A stretch of DNA of 64,000 bases from Cupriavidus basilensis (GTDB lineage: Bacteria > Pseudomonadota > Gammaproteobacteria > Burkholderiales > Burkholderiaceae). Numbering within the stretch: position 1 is the stretch's first letter; the number at the start of each line of letters is the position of its first letter. Made by a program: the position numbers and the translations under genes. The notes under the pieces are model-generated. The model had not been told where the DNA came from and ran no database searches. It saw only the letters and a program-made list of their open reading frames with translations. The DNA lies in contig NZ_CP062803.1 in assembly GCF_008801925.2 (NCBI RefSeq), forward strand, positions 558,001 to 622,000, given 5' to 3'. Positions 1-12,246 of this stretch are shown here, in pieces.

Positions 1-467
1 AGCAGGGTGGCGCCGTCGAAGGCAAGGCCGTCGGTGGCCGCGGCCGGGCCCAGGGTGGCGCGGCCTGTTGCCATGTCGAGCGTGCGGGCGACCAGCTTGC
101 CGCTTTCCACGGCGGCCAGCAGTTCGTCCAGGTGGCTGTCGGCGCTGAGCGGCTCGGTCACCAGTTCGATGGTGCCGCCGCAGGGCAGGCCGAAGCGGTG
201 CGCTTCCTCCGCGCTGATGCCGTACTTGACGGCCTCGGGGTGCGCGCCGGCAATGCCTTCGCGCCGTACCCGGTCGATGATGTCATCTTCGATGCAGCCG
301 CCCGAGACCGAGCCGACCACCAGGCCGTCGTCGCGCACGGCCAGCATGGCGCCTTCCGGCCGGGGCGAGGAGCCCCAGGTTCTGACTACCGTCACCAAGA
401 GCGTGCGATGGCCTTCGGCCTGCCACTTCACACTGCTTTTCAGGACTTCGAGATCCACGCTGTCCAT
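1..467 (-). CDS. XdhC/CoxI family protein, partial (3' end beyond window)
   Basis: The visible 155 residues begin MDSVDLEVLKSS and contain the XdhC/CoxI N-terminal signature TWGSSPRPEGAML followed by GSVSGGCIEDDII. Family members load or sulfurate the molybdenum cofactor of xanthine dehydrogenase-type enzymes. The C-terminal Rossmann part lies outside the window. The ATG at 467 lies inside the 3' end of the upstream coxG gene (28-base overlap), consistent with translational coupling. It is the last visible gene of the cox operon. Family assignment is firm; the exact role (XdhC or CoxF/CoxI) is inferred from context. Confidence 0.85.
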   Translation of the reverse strand, partial: MDSVDLEVLKSSVKWQAEGHRTLLVTVVRTWGSSPRPEGAMLAVRDDGLVVGSVSGGCIEDDIIDRVRREGIAGAHPEAVKYGISAEEAHRFGLPCGGTIELVTEPLSADSHLDELLAAVESGKLVARTLDMATGRATLGPAAATDGLAFDGATL

Positions 468-1021
468 GATCGTTTCCGCTTCGTTTCACCGTTTTGTTCA
501 TCGGGCGCGCTGCCTTCGCCGGCCGCCGCTCCGTCCTTGGCGACATTGTCATCCGTGCCTGGTTCGTCACCCTGCGCGCCGGACCCGCTCAACGCCGCCG
601 TGAAGCGGTCGAAGAAGGTATCGGCCATCTTGCGCGCGGCGGCGTCGACCAGGCGCGAGCCGATCTGCGCGATCTTGCCGCCAACCTGGGCGTTGACCGT
701 GTAGGTCAGCACCGTCGCGTCGCCTTCGGGGGCCAGCGTGACCGCCGCGGTGCCTTTGCCGAAACCGGCGACCCCGCCTTGTCCATCGAACTGGATGGTG
801 TAGCTGTCGGGCGCCTGGATGTCCTGCAGGGCCATGCGCCCCTTGAAGCGCGCCTTGACCGGGCCCACCGCGGCGGTCAGCGCCACCAGGTAGGCGTTGT
901 CGCCGTCAGGCTCGATGCTCTCACATCCCGGGATGCATTGCTTGAGCAGCGCCGTGTCGTTCAGGGCTTCCCAGGCGGTTTGCTGCGCTACCGGCAGTTG
1001 CCGCGTCTGTGTCATTTCCAT
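440..1021 (-). CDS. coxG: CoxG-type SRPBCC family protein
   Basis: This 193-residue protein fits carbon monoxide dehydrogenase subunit G: an SRPBCC (START-like) fold covering roughly residues 1-150, starting MEMTQTRQLPVAQQTAWEAL and including the family pattern LLKQCIPGCESIE. CoxG proteins are accessory factors, thought to help recruit the enzyme to the membrane; they are not catalytic subunits. The C-terminal 40 residues are low-complexity and charged, ending in a basic KRKRSWTAW segment. It overlaps coxE by 10 bases upstream and the XdhC gene by 28 bases downstream, so it belongs to a tightly packed operon. Confidence 0.85.
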   Translation of the reverse strand: MEMTQTRQLPVAQQTAWEALNDTALLKQCIPGCESIEPDGDNAYLVALTAAVGPVKARFKGRMALQDIQAPDSYTIQFDGQGGVAGFGKGTAAVTLAPEGDATVLTYTVNAQVGGKIAQIGSRLVDAAARKMADTFFDRFTAALSGSGAQGDEPGTDDNVAKDGAAAGEGSAPDEQNGETKRKRSWTAWISKS

Positions 1022-2307
1022 GGTTGGGGCGTCTCCTTGGTGTCCTTCATGTTTTTAATGTCTGCGGGCTTCGGCGCCGCGGGGAACACGGGCATGGCCA
1101 GGGTCTCGCGCGCGGCCAGCAGGGATTCGAGCGCGAACAGGCTGTCCAGGTTGTGCGCCGAGCGCAGGGCGTCCACATGCGGCAGGATGGCTTGCACGCC
1201 ACGTGCCTGCGGTACGAAGCCGGCATAGCGCAGCAGCGGGTTGAGCCAGACGATGCGATGGGCAAAGCGGCGCAAGCGTGCCATTTCGGCGTCTAGCAGG
1301 TCGATGTCTTCATGGTCGAGCCCGTCGGTGACCAGCAGCACCGTGGCGCGTCCGGACAGCGTGCGGCGCGCCCACTGGCGGTTGAAGGTGGCCAGCGCGG
1401 CACCGATGCGGGTGCCGCCGGCCCAGTCGCGCACCTGGCCCGTGATGGCGCCAACCGCTTCGTCCGGGTCGCGCTCGCGCAGCCAGCGTGTGATGTTGGT
1501 CAGCCGGGTGCCGAACAGGAACACGGACAGCCGCTCGCGCGATTGCATCAGCGCATGGCAAAAGTAAAGCACCGCGCGCGAATACTGGCTCATCGAGCCT
1601 GAGATATCGAGCAGCAGCACCAGCGGCGGGCGGCGCTCGGCGCGGCGGCGGTATTTCCAGCGCAGCCATTCGCCTTGCTGGCGCACCGCCAGCCGCGCGC
1701 TGGCGCGCAGGTCGGCGTGCGGCCCGCTGGCGGCGGCGCGCAGGCGGCGCGTGCGCTCGGTGGCCAGGCGCGCGTGGCGCGCGCGGATCATGTGCTGCAG
1801 CGCGCGCCATTCTTCCGCGCCAAGGGTTTCAAAGTCGCGTTGCGACAGGCGCTCCTGCGCGGAGAAGGTGAGCGGCGCGGTAAAGCGCTCGGCGTGGTCC
1901 TCGCCACGTCGGCCGGATTCGGGCGGGCGCTGGGCGGCGAGTGCGTCGGCCAGCCGGTTGTTGCGCGGCGGCGGCGGCGCGCCGGCATCCACGCGCGGCA
2001 GCAGCAGGGCGCGCAGCTTGCCCTCCCAGTCCGGGTCGCGCCAGAACAGGTCGAAGGCGGCATCGAACAGCAGGCGCTGATCGGGCCCGCTCACCATCAG
2101 GGCTGCCATGGCCGCACGCACTTCGTCGCGCCTGCCGATGTCCACGTACTGCAGCGCCAGCAGCGCATCCACAGCTTGCGCGGGCGACAGCGCAAAGCCG
2201 GCATCGCGCAGCAGCCGCACGAAATGCGTGACGTTGCGCGCCAGCATGGGCAGCGTGCCGGCGGGTGGCACGGCAGCCAGCGGCGCGTCCGGATGGAGCC
2301 GGGGCAT
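1012..2307 (-). CDS. coxE: CoxE-type von Willebrand factor A domain protein
   Basis: This 431-residue protein has a C-terminal VWA domain whose MIDAS motif DISGSMS follows LVLLL (near residue 235). The N-terminal half is helical and Arg-rich. CoxE proteins pair with the MoxR-type ATPase CoxD as a chaperone system that matures the Mo/Cu or Mo active site of CoxL-type enzymes. The coxD gene ends only 3 bases upstream of this start, and coxG overlaps the end by 10 bases. Start choice follows the ATG 4 bases after coxD. Function is known for the family in Oligotropha; here it is inferred. Confidence 0.88.
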   Translation of the reverse strand: MPRLHPDAPLAAVPPAGTLPMLARNVTHFVRLLRDAGFALSPAQAVDALLALQYVDIGRRDEVRAAMAALMVSGPDQRLLFDAAFDLFWRDPDWEGKLRALLLPRVDAGAPPPPRNNRLADALAAQRPPESGRRGEDHAERFTAPLTFSAQERLSQRDFETLGAEEWRALQHMIRARHARLATERTRRLRAAASGPHADLRASARLAVRQQGEWLRWKYRRRAERRPPLVLLLDISGSMSQYSRAVLYFCHALMQSRERLSVFLFGTRLTNITRWLRERDPDEAVGAITGQVRDWAGGTRIGAALATFNRQWARRTLSGRATVLLVTDGLDHEDIDLLDAEMARLRRFAHRIVWLNPLLRYAGFVPQARGVQAILPHVDALRSAHNLDSLFALESLLAARETLAMPVFPAAPKPADIKNMKDTKETPQPWK

Positions 2308-2310
2308 GAC

Positions 2311-3207
2311 TCAGGCTCCCGGCGCCCGGCTGGCGAGCAGCTCGGCCACGGTGGGGCCATCGACCCGGGCCAGGTCGTCCTGGTACTTGAGCAGCACGCC
2401 CAGCGTGTCGCGCACCGATTGCGGATCGAGCTCGCAGACGCCCAGCGCGGCCAGCGCGCGGCACCAGTCGATGGCCTCGGCGATGCCGGGCGACTTGAAC
2501 AGGTCGATGCCGCGCAGCCGGTGGATGAAGTCGATGGCCTGGTGCTGCAGGGCGGCGGCGGCCTCGGGGGCGCGCGCGGCCACGATCTGCAGTTCGCGCT
2601 CGCGCTGGGGATAGCCCATCCATTGGTACAGGCAGCGGCGCTTGAGCGCGTCATGCACCTCGCGGGTCCGGTTGGAGGTGACGATGATGAGCGGCGGCTG
2701 CTCGGCCCGGATCACGCCGATCTCGGGGATCGATACCTGGAACTCCGACAGCACCTCCAGCAGGAAGGCTTCGAAGGGTTCGTCGGCGCGGTCGATCTCG
2801 TCGATCAGCAGCACGCGCGGGATGCCGGGCGCGGCCGGGTCGGGCAGCAGGGATTCCAGCAAGGGGCGCTTGAGCAGGAAATCGTCGTGATACAGCGATT
2901 GCGTGTCGGGCCGCTCGCCGCGCGCTTCGGCCAGGCGCAGCGCCATGATCTGGCGCGGGTAATCCCATTCGTACAGCGCGCTGGAGGCATCGAGCCCCTC
3001 GTAGCATTGCAGGCGCAGCAAGCGCGTGCCGAGGGCGTCGGCCATGGCCCGTGCCAGTGCGGTCTTGCCCACGCCAGGCTCGCCTTCGAGGAAGAGTGGG
3101 CGCTGCATGCGCAGTGCCAGGTACAGCACGGTGGCGGTTTCGCGATCGGCGAAGTACTGCTGTGCCTCCAGCAGGGCAGCGGTTTGATCGATGGACTGGG
3201 GAAGCAT
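2311..3207 (-). CDS. coxD: CoxD-type MoxR AAA+ ATPase
   Basis: This 298-residue AAA+ ATPase of the MoxR family has Walker A GEPGVGKT near residue 42 and Walker B VLLIDEIDRAD near residue 132. Family members act with VWA partners (here CoxE, directly downstream) in metallocentre assembly. The length matches CoxD proteins without extra domains. It is separated from coxM by a 127-base gap holding a strong hairpin, so it may be expressed at a different level from the structural genes. The start codon has no convincing Shine-Dalgarno sequence. Confidence 0.87.
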   Translation of the reverse strand: MLPQSIDQTAALLEAQQYFADRETATVLYLALRMQRPLFLEGEPGVGKTALARAMADALGTRLLRLQCYEGLDASSALYEWDYPRQIMALRLAEARGERPDTQSLYHDDFLLKRPLLESLLPDPAAPGIPRVLLIDEIDRADEPFEAFLLEVLSEFQVSIPEIGVIRAEQPPLIIVTSNRTREVHDALKRRCLYQWMGYPQRERELQIVAARAPEAAAALQHQAIDFIHRLRGIDLFKSPGIAEAIDWCRALAALGVCELDPQSVRDTLGVLLKYQDDLARVDGPTVAELLASRAPGA

Positions 3208-3334
3208 GGGGGCTAGCCGGTTGGCTCCCCTCTCCCACCACGTGGGAGAGGGGCTGGGGGAGAGGGCGGGCGTGAGCTCGAAGTGAGCACGCCCGGCTTG
3301 GCGAGTGCCGGCGCTTTCGCTCCGGCTTTCTCCC
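3208..3334. repeat. Intra-operon gap with CTCCC-type palindrome
   Basis: The only real gap in the cox operon. It contains a perfect 11-bp inverted repeat (arms 3227-3237 and 3243-3253, loop CCACG) with the arm CCCCTCTCCCA, followed by a GGGGGAGAGGG tract. It resembles the palindromes at 12166, 17371 and 35567. No run of T follows on either side, so it is not a classical terminator. It may act in mRNA processing or stability. Confidence 0.6.
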
Positions 3335-4135
3335 CTATCCCTTCAACGCCTGCTCCACCGCGCGCGCCGCCAGCACCGGGATCAGGTGCGCGCGGTACTC
3401 GGCGGATGCATGCAAGTCGGTGTTCAGCTTGCTGGCATCCACCACCACCGCGCGTGCTGCCGCCGGCGTGAAGCTGGCTGCCAGCGCCTGCTCCAGCGGT
3501 GCGCAGCGGAACACGCTGTCGGCCGCGCCGGTGACCGCGACCCGCACGACCTTGCCGAACTGCGCCACCATCACGCCCACCAGCGCGAAGCGCGATGCCG
3601 GGTTGCGAAACTTGATGTAGGCAGCCTTGTCCGGCGTGGGGAAGCGCACGGCGGTGATCAGCTCATCGGGTTCCAGCGCGGTTTCGTAGAGGCTCTTGAA
3701 AAAGCTATCGGCGGCGATGTTGCGGCGGTCGGTGACCACCGTGGCGTTGAGCGCGAGCACGGCCGCCGGGTAGCAGGCGGCCGGATCGTCGTTGGCCAGC
3801 GAGCCGCCCAGTGTGCCCATCGCACGCACCTGGCGATCGCCGATGCCGTCGGCCAGCGCAGCCAGCGCGGGAATGCGCTTGCGCACGTCGGCGTTGGCCG
3901 CCACGTCGGCATGGCGTGCCGCCGCGCCGATCACCAGCTCATCGTTCTCGACACGGATATCCGCCATGCCGGGAATGCGGGCTACGTCGATCAGCGCGGA
4001 TGGCGCGGCCAGGCGTAGCTTCATCGCGGCCAGCAGGCTCTGGCCGCCGCCGAGGTACTTGGCGTCCGGGTCCGCCTTGAGTTTGTCCACGGCCGCCTTG
4101 GTATCGGCGGCGCGTTCGAAATTGAATGCGTACAT
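3335..4135 (-). CDS. coxM: CoxM-type FAD-binding subunit of molybdenum hydroxylase
   Basis: This 266-residue medium subunit carries the two FAD-contact segments typical of the family: KYLGGGQSLLAAMK near residue 27, and GTLGGSLANDDPAACYPAA near residue 107. It passes electrons from the 2Fe-2S subunit to its acceptor through FAD. It lies 15 bases after coxL in the order S-L-M. Real CO dehydrogenases usually have the order M-S-L, so the order also points to a form II or other hydroxylase. The N-terminus MYAFNFERAADTKAAVDKLK is the usual start of this family. Confidence 0.9.
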   Translation of the reverse strand: MYAFNFERAADTKAAVDKLKADPDAKYLGGGQSLLAAMKLRLAAPSALIDVARIPGMADIRVENDELVIGAAARHADVAANADVRKRIPALAALADGIGDRQVRAMGTLGGSLANDDPAACYPAAVLALNATVVTDRRNIAADSFFKSLYETALEPDELITAVRFPTPDKAAYIKFRNPASRFALVGVMVAQFGKVVRVAVTGAADSVFRCAPLEQALAASFTPAAARAVVVDASKLNTDLHASAEYRAHLIPVLAARAVEQALKG

Positions 4136-4150
4136 GATGTGCCTCCGATC

Positions 4151-6541
<2,391 letters not shown>

Positions 6542-6551
6542 GGCGGTCCCC

Positions 6552-7034
<483 letters not shown>

Positions 7035-7423
7035 GCTTGTCTCCATGTGGGTGGACACGTGCACGACCAATCCCTGAATCCCGAAAAAACTGCGCGGGAC
7101 TGGCCACGACGCGTTACTGCCGTTTGTTGGGTACGGCTATTTCGTGATGTTGGTACTGCGGTGATGCGGTGCTGCCGGTCAATGCCTGACGTTGGCCTGG
7201 CAATGGCCTGACAATGCCGTGCCGCGAACGTTTGGCTGCGACATGCTCTAACAGTTAATCACAAATCTCCGGCGCATGCCATGCGGGTTGCCCCTTCGCC
7301 ACCTGGCGCTGCCGGAGGTCGCGGACGGCGTCGGGCGCGGGCGAGCAGGATGGCGCTGCTAGAATGGCCCGCCGTCCGGCCGCCACACCGCATTCACCTC
7401 GCTCCGGCACCAAAGCGCACTAT
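7035..7423. promoter_or_regulatory. 389-bp divergent region between coxS and the yqaA-like gene
   Basis: This holds the start regions of both the minus-strand cox operon and the plus-strand yqaA-like gene. Three CCTGRC boxes recur at exactly 11-base steps (7185, 7196, 7207) inside an AATGGCC-rich context, a phased repeat of the kind bound by a regulator. A TAGAAT -10-like box lies at 7360-7365, facing yqaA. I see no ORF and no clear sigma-70 promoter for cox. Confidence 0.4.
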
Positions 7424-8002
7424 ATGGAAGGCTTCATCGACTGGCTGTTCGAAACCGTTGCCCTGCCCAAGGTGGGCTTGCCGGCTATCTTCGTGATCAG
7501 CCTGGTGTCCGCCACCTTGCTGCCCCTGGGCTCGGAGCCAGCGGTCTTCGCGTATATCAAGCTCAATCCACATCTGTTCTGGCCGGCCATCGTCGTCGCC
7601 ACGCTCGGCAATACCGCGGGCGGCGCCATCGACTGGTGGCTTGGCTACGCGGCCAAGCTGGCCGTGGTGCGCTTTCGCAAGCGGCGCCAGTTGCGCGCGC
7701 ACGAGGAAGAGCACGCCGAGCACCGCCGCCATCCCCGCCAGCCGCGCAAACCGTCGCTGGATGCACGCTACTTCCGGTGGATGCGCCGGCTGGGGCCGCC
7801 GACCCTGCTGGTATCGTGGTTGCCCGGGATTGGTGATCCTTTGTGTACTTTGGCGGGCTGGCTCCGGTTGCCGTTCTGGCCGAGCCTGGTTTACATGGCG
7901 ATTGGCAAGTTTCTGCGCTACCTTGCCATGACGATTGCCCTGCTCTGGATCCCGGATAGTTTCTGGCACGGCATCGCCGCCAGCCTCAAAAGCCTGTTCT
8001 AG
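7424..8002 (+). CDS. YqaA/DedA-like inner membrane protein
   Basis: This 192-residue membrane protein is of the YqaA type (SNARE-associated/VTT domain, DedA relatives). Hydrophobic segments lie around residues 12-35, 45-70, 125-150 and 160-185. A conserved acidic/glycine patch LPLGSEPAVFAYI near residue 32 and a middle charged loop rich in Arg/His (HEEEHAEHRRH) stand out. The start MEGFIDWLFETV at 7424 is preferred over the ATG at 7364, which overlaps a likely -10 box (TAGAAT). The exact function is unknown; DedA-superfamily proteins are linked to membrane lipid or ion homeostasis. Confidence 0.75.
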   Translation: MEGFIDWLFETVALPKVGLPAIFVISLVSATLLPLGSEPAVFAYIKLNPHLFWPAIVVATLGNTAGGAIDWWLGYAAKLAVVRFRKRRQLRAHEEEHAEHRRHPRQPRKPSLDARYFRWMRRLGPPTLLVSWLPGIGDPLCTLAGWLRLPFWPSLVYMAIGKFLRYLAMTIALLWIPDSFWHGIAASLKSLF

Positions 8003-8092
8003 CTAGCGCCTCTCGCGGCACGGCAGGGTAAGGCAACCCTTGCCCAAGCAAGGTTCTGCCATGTTGCGGTGCGGCGAAAGCAGGCCTTGAAG

Positions 8093-8098
8093 TACAAT
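8093..8098 (+). promoter_or_regulatory. Putative -10 box (TACAAT) for the FAD/Fe-S oxidoreductase gene
   Basis: TACAAT lies 62 bases before the start codon in the short intergenic region. The -35 region is poor. It is the only AT-rich element there. Confidence 0.35.
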
Positions 8099-8159
8099 TG
8101 CCCTTTAAAGACGATCCGGCGCACCGTCTCCGTGCGCTACAGGAAGCGGTCCCCTCCCC

Positions 8160-11100
8160 ATGAACGCCCCACTCGTGCTCGATGCCAAACTCGCCGCGCA
8201 GGATGCGCCCGCGCGCCTGCGAGAGATCCCTTATAACTACACGTCATTCTCGGATCGCGAGATTGTCATCAGGCTGCTAGGCGAAGAAGCCTGGCGTATC
8301 CTGGCCGAGCTGCGCGGCGAACGCCGCACCGGCCGCTCCGCCCGCATGCTGTACGAAGTGCTGGGCGACATCTGGGTGGTGCGCCGCAATCCCTACCTGC
8401 AGGACGACCTGCTGGAGAACCCCAAGCGCCGTCAGATGCTGATTACGGCACTTCATCACCGGCTCTCCGAGGTGGAAAAGCGCCGTGCCGCCGACCGTGC
8501 CGAGCACGCCGAGCCGGCCGCCGAGGACCGCTCCCACCGGGTCGAGCAGCTGGTCAGCTTTGCCAAGCAGGCCATCGAGGACTTCAAGCAGGAGTTCGCG
8601 GATGCCTATGACCTGCGCAAGCGCACCCAGCGTGTGCTGGGCCGCATCACGCAGAAGGACAACATCAAGTTCGACGGCCTGTCCCGCGTCTCGCATGTGA
8701 CCGACGCGACCGACTGGCGCGTGGAATATCCCTTCGTGGTCCTCACCCCGGACACCGAGGAAGAGATCGCAGGCATGGTCAAGGGCTGCTTCGAGCTGGG
8801 CCTGACCATCATCCCGCGCGGAGGCGGCACCGGCTATACCGGCGGCGCCGTGCCGCTGACGCCGATGAGCGCGGTCATCAACACCGAGAAGCTGGAACAA
8901 CTCGGGCCGGTCGAGCAGACCGACCTGCCGGGCGTGTCGCACAAAGTCGGCACCATCTTCTCCGGCGCTGGCGTGGTGACGCGCCGCGTGGCGGATGCGG
9001 CGGACAAGGCCGGGCTGGTGTTCGCGGTCGACCCGACCTCGATCGACGCCTCCTGCATCGGTGGCAACGTGGCCATGAACGCCGGCGGCAAGAAGGCCGT
9101 GCTGTGGGGCACCGCGCTGGACAACCTGGCCTGGTGGCGCATGGTGGACCCGGAAGGCAACTGGCTGGAAGTCACGCGCCTGGACCACAACCTGGGCAAG
9201 ATCCATGACGTGGCGGTCGCCACCTTCGAGCTCAAGTGGTCGGACGGCAACCGCGCGCCCGGCGAAAAGCCGCTGCGCACGGAAACCCTGGCCATCGAAG
9301 GGCGCAAGTTCCGCAAGGAAGGCCTGGGCAAGGACGTCACCGACAAGTTCCTGGCGGGCCTGCCCGGCATCCAGAAGGAAGGCTGCGACGGCATCATCAC
9401 CAGCGCGCGCTGGATCCTGCACCGCATGCCGGCGCATGTGCGCACCGTCTGCCTGGAGTTCTTCGGCCAGGCGCGCGACGCCATTCCGAGCATCGTGGAA
9501 ATCAAGGATTACCTCGACGCCGAATCGCGCACCCCCGGCGGCGCCATCCTGGCCGGCCTGGAGCACCTGGACGAGCGCTACCTGCGCGCGGTGGGATATG
9601 CCACCAAGAGCAAGCGCAACGCCTTCCCCAAGATGGTGCTGATCGGCGACATCGTCGGCGACGACCAGGACGCGGTCGCCCGCGCCACCTCGGAAGTCAT
9701 CCGCATGGCCAACGGCAAGAGCGGCGAAGGCTTCGTCGCGGTCAGCCCGGAAGCCCGCAAGAAGTTCTGGCTGGACCGCTCGCGCACCGCTGCCATCGCC
9801 AAGCACACCAACGCCTTCAAGATCAATGAAGACGTGGTGATCCCGCTGCCGCGCATGGGCGAGTACACCGATGGCATCGAGCGCATCAATATCGAGCTGT
9901 CGATCAAGAACAAGCTCCAGCTGACCGATGCGCTGGAAGCCTTCTTCGCGCGCGGAAACCTGCCGCTGGGCCGCAGCGACGATGCCAACGAGATCCCCAG
10001 CGCCGAACTGCTGGAAGACCGCGTGCAGCACGCGCTGCAGCTGCTGCGCGAGATCCGCTCGCGCTGGACCTACCTGCAGGACCACCTGGATACGCCGCTG
10101 GCCACCGCGCGCGCGTCGCTGATCGGCCATGGCCTGGGCCTGCTCGGCCAGGCTTTCGAGGCGCGCCTCGAGCAGCAGCCGGATGCCACCGTGTTCCACC
10201 TGCTGCAGGACCGCACCATCCGCGTGTCCTGGAAGAGCGAAGTGCGCGCCGAGCTGCGCAATATCTTCAACGGCGGCGAGTTCAAGCCCATCCTCGACGA
10301 AGCGCAGAAGATCCACAAGCAGGTGCTGCGCGGGCGCGTCTTCGTGGCGCTGCACATGCACGCCGGCGACGGCAACGTGCACACCAATATCCCGGTCAAC
10401 TCGGATGACTACGACATGCTGCAGGACGCCCACCGCGCGGTGGCCCGCATCATGGCGCTGGCGCGCTCGCTGGACGGCGTGATTTCCGGCGAGCACGGCA
10501 TCGGCATCACCAAGCTGGAGTTCCTGACCGAGGACGAGATCGGCGAATTCCGCGAGTACAAGCAGCGCGTGGATCCGCAGGGCCGCTTCAATAAGGGCAA
10601 GCTGTTGCCCGGCGCTGACCTGCGCAATGCCTATACGCCGTCGTTCGGGCTGATGGGGCATGAGTCCATCATCATGCAGCAGAGCGATATCGGCGCCATT
10701 GCCGACAGCGTCAAGGACTGCCTGCGCTGCGGCAAGTGCAAGCCGGTGTGCGCCACCCACGTGCCGCGCGCCAACCTGCTGTACAGCCCGCGCAACAAGA
10801 TCCTGGCGACCTCGCTGCTGGTGGAGGCCTTCCTGTACGAGGAGCAGACCCGCCGCGGCATCTCGATCAAGCACTGGGACGAGTTCTCCGACGTGGCCGA
10901 CCATTGCACGGTCTGCCACAAGTGCGTGACGCCGTGCCCGGTCAAGATCGACTTCGGCGACGTGTCGATGAACATGCGCAACCTGCTGCGCAAGATGGGG
11001 CAGAAGAAGTTCAATCCCGGCACCGCCGCGTCGATGTTCTTCCTCAACGCCACCAACCCGCAGACCATCAACATGACCCGCAAGGTCATGATCGACTGGG

Positions 11101-12134
11101 GCTACAAGGCGCAGCGCCTGGGCAACGACGTGCTCAAGAAGTTCGCCAGGAAGCAGACCGCGCATCCGCCCGCCACGGTGGGCCGCGCGCCGGTGCAGGA
11201 GCAGGTGATCCACTTCATCAACAAGAAGATGCCGGGCAACCTGCCCAAGAAGACCGCGCGCGCACTGCTGGACATCGAAGACAACGAGATCGTGCCGATC
11301 ATCCGCGACCCGAAGCGGACTTCGCCCGAGACCGAGGCGGTGTTCTACTTCCCGGGCTGCGGCTCGGAGCGGCTGTTCTCGCAGGTGGGCCTCGCCACGC
11401 AAGCCATGCTGTGGCATGTGGGCGTGCAGACCGTGCTGCCGCCGGGCTACCTGTGCTGCGGCTATCCGCAGCGCGGCAACGGCCAGTTCGACAAGGCCGA
11501 GAAGATGGTCACCGACAACCGGGTGTTGTTCCACCGGGTTGCCAACACGCTCAACTACCTCGATATCAAGACCGTGGTGGTGAGCTGCGGGACCTGCTAC
11601 GACCAGCTTGCCGGGTATGAGTTCGACAAGATCTTCCCGGGCTGCCGCATCATCGACATCCACGAATACCTGCTGGAGAAGGGCGTCAAGCTGGAGGGCG
11701 TGACCGGTACGCGCTATATGTACCACGACCCCTGCCACACCCCGATCAAGACCATGGACCCGACCAAGCTCGTCAACGAGCTGATGGGCGGCAATGAAGG
11801 CGGCGGCAAGATCGAGAAGAACGAGCGTTGCTGCGGCGAGTCCGGCACGCTGGCGGTGTCGCGCCCCGACGTCTCCACCCAGATCCGCTTCCGCAAGGAA
11901 GAGGAAATGACCAAGGGCGCGGACAAGTTGCGCACCGACGGCTTCGTGGGCGACGTCAAGATCCTGACCAGCTGCCCGTCCTGCCTGCAGGGTTTGTCGC
12001 GCTACAAGGAAGACGCCACGGTCACGGCGGACTACATCGTGGTGGAGATGGCCAAGCACCTGCTGGGCGAGAACTGGATGCCGGACTACGTGGCCAAGGC
12101 CAACTCGGGCGGCATCGAGCGGGTGCTGGTGTGA
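8160..12134 (+). CDS. FAD-linked oxidase / Fe-S / CCG-domain fusion oxidoreductase (DUF3683 family)
   Basis: This 1324-residue cytoplasmic redox protein combines in order: an N-terminal DUF3683-type region (about 1-170); an FAD-binding PCMH domain of the GlcD/D-lactate dehydrogenase type ([15 protein letters not shown] near 220, [14 protein letters not shown] near 302); its C-terminal FAD-oxidase domain ([14 protein letters not shown] near 735, SGEHGIG); two 4Fe-4S clusters ([11 protein letters not shown] near 854, [14 protein letters not shown] near 916); and two cysteine-rich CCG domains ([11 protein letters not shown] with CCGYPQRG, then CCGESGT with SCPSCLQG). It looks like GlcD plus GlpC-type subunits in one chain. 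The substrate is probably a 2-hydroxyacid such as D-lactate, but is unproven. AGGAAG lies upstream of the start. Confidence 0.9.
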   Translation: MNAPLVLDAKLAAQDAPARLREIPYNYTSFSDREIVIRLLGEEAWRILAELRGERRTGRSARMLYEVLGDIWVVRRNPYLQDDLLENPKRRQMLITALHHRLSEVEKRRAADRAEHAEPAAEDRSHRVEQLVSFAKQAIEDFKQEFADAYDLRKRTQRVLGRITQKDNIKFDGLSRVSHVTDATDWRVEYPFVVLTPDTEEEIAGMVKGCFELGLTIIPRGGGTGYTGGAVPLTPMSAVINTEKLEQLGPVEQTDLPGVSHKVGTIFSGAGVVTRRVADAADKAGLVFAVDPTSIDASCIGGNVAMNAGGKKAVLWGTALDNLAWWRMVDPEGNWLEVTRLDHNLGKIHDVAVATFELKWSDGNRAPGEKPLRTETLAIEGRKFRKEGLGKDVTDKFLAGLPGIQKEGCDGIITSARWILHRMPAHVRTVCLEFFGQARDAIPSIVEIKDYLDAESRTPGGAILAGLEHLDERYLRAVGYATKSKRNAFPKMVLIGDIVGDDQDAVARATSEVIRMANGKSGEGFVAVSPEARKKFWLDRSRTAAIAKHTNAFKINEDVVIPLPRMGEYTDGIERINIELSIKNKLQLTDALEAFFARGNLPLGRSDDANEIPSAELLEDRVQHALQLLREIRSRWTYLQDHLDTPLATARASLIGHGLGLLGQAFEARLEQQPDATVFHLLQDRTIRVSWKSEVRAELRNIFNGGEFKPILDEAQKIHKQVLRGRVFVALHMHAGDGNVHTNIPVNSDDYDMLQDAHRAVARIMALARSLDGVISGEHGIGITKLEFLTEDEIGEFREYKQRVDPQGRFNKGKLLPGADLRNAYTPSFGLMGHESIIMQQSDIGAIADSVKDCLRCGKCKPVCATHVPRANLLYSPRNKILATSLLVEAFLYEEQTRRGISIKHWDEFSDVADHCTVCHKCVTPCPVKIDFGDVSMNMRNLLRKMGQKKFNPGTAASMFFLNATNPQTINMTRKVMIDWGYKAQRLGNDVLKKFARKQTAHPPATVGRAPVQEQVIHFINKKMPGNLPKKTARALLDIEDNEIVPIIRDPKRTSPETEAVFYFPGCGSERLFSQVGLATQAMLWHVGVQTVLPPGYLCCGYPQRGNGQFDKAEKMVTDNRVLFHRVANTLNYLDIKTVVVSCGTCYDQLAGYEFDKIFPGCRIIDIHEYLLEKGVKLEGVTGTRYMYHDPCHTPIKTMDPTKLVNELMGGNEGGGKIEKNERCCGESGTLAVSRPDVSTQIRFRKEEEMTKGADKLRTDGFVGDVKILTSCPSCLQGLSRYKEDATVTADYIVVEMAKHLLGENWMPDYVAKANSGGIERVLV

Positions 12135-12165
12135 TGGGGGAGGCGAGGGCGGTGCCACTGGTTTT

Positions 12166-12196
12166 CTCCCTTCTCCCGCTTGCGGGAGAGAGGGGA
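12166..12196. repeat. CTCCCGC/GCGGGAG palindrome
   Basis: A hairpin between the oxidoreductase and HIT genes: CTCCCGC pairs with GCGGGAG around a TT loop, extended outward by CTCCCTT against GAGGGGAG. Same family as 35567-35608. There is no T-run after it. Confidence 0.6.
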
Positions 12197-12246
12197 GCCA
12201 ACCCTGGGTACTTGACTGACGCCCTCGGAGTCCCGGGAGCGCCCGC

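Noticed and set aside
7218..7236. A GGCAC...TTG pattern on the minus strand upstream of cox as a sigma-54 promoter.
   Set aside because: The spacing and the -12 GC element do not match the consensus.
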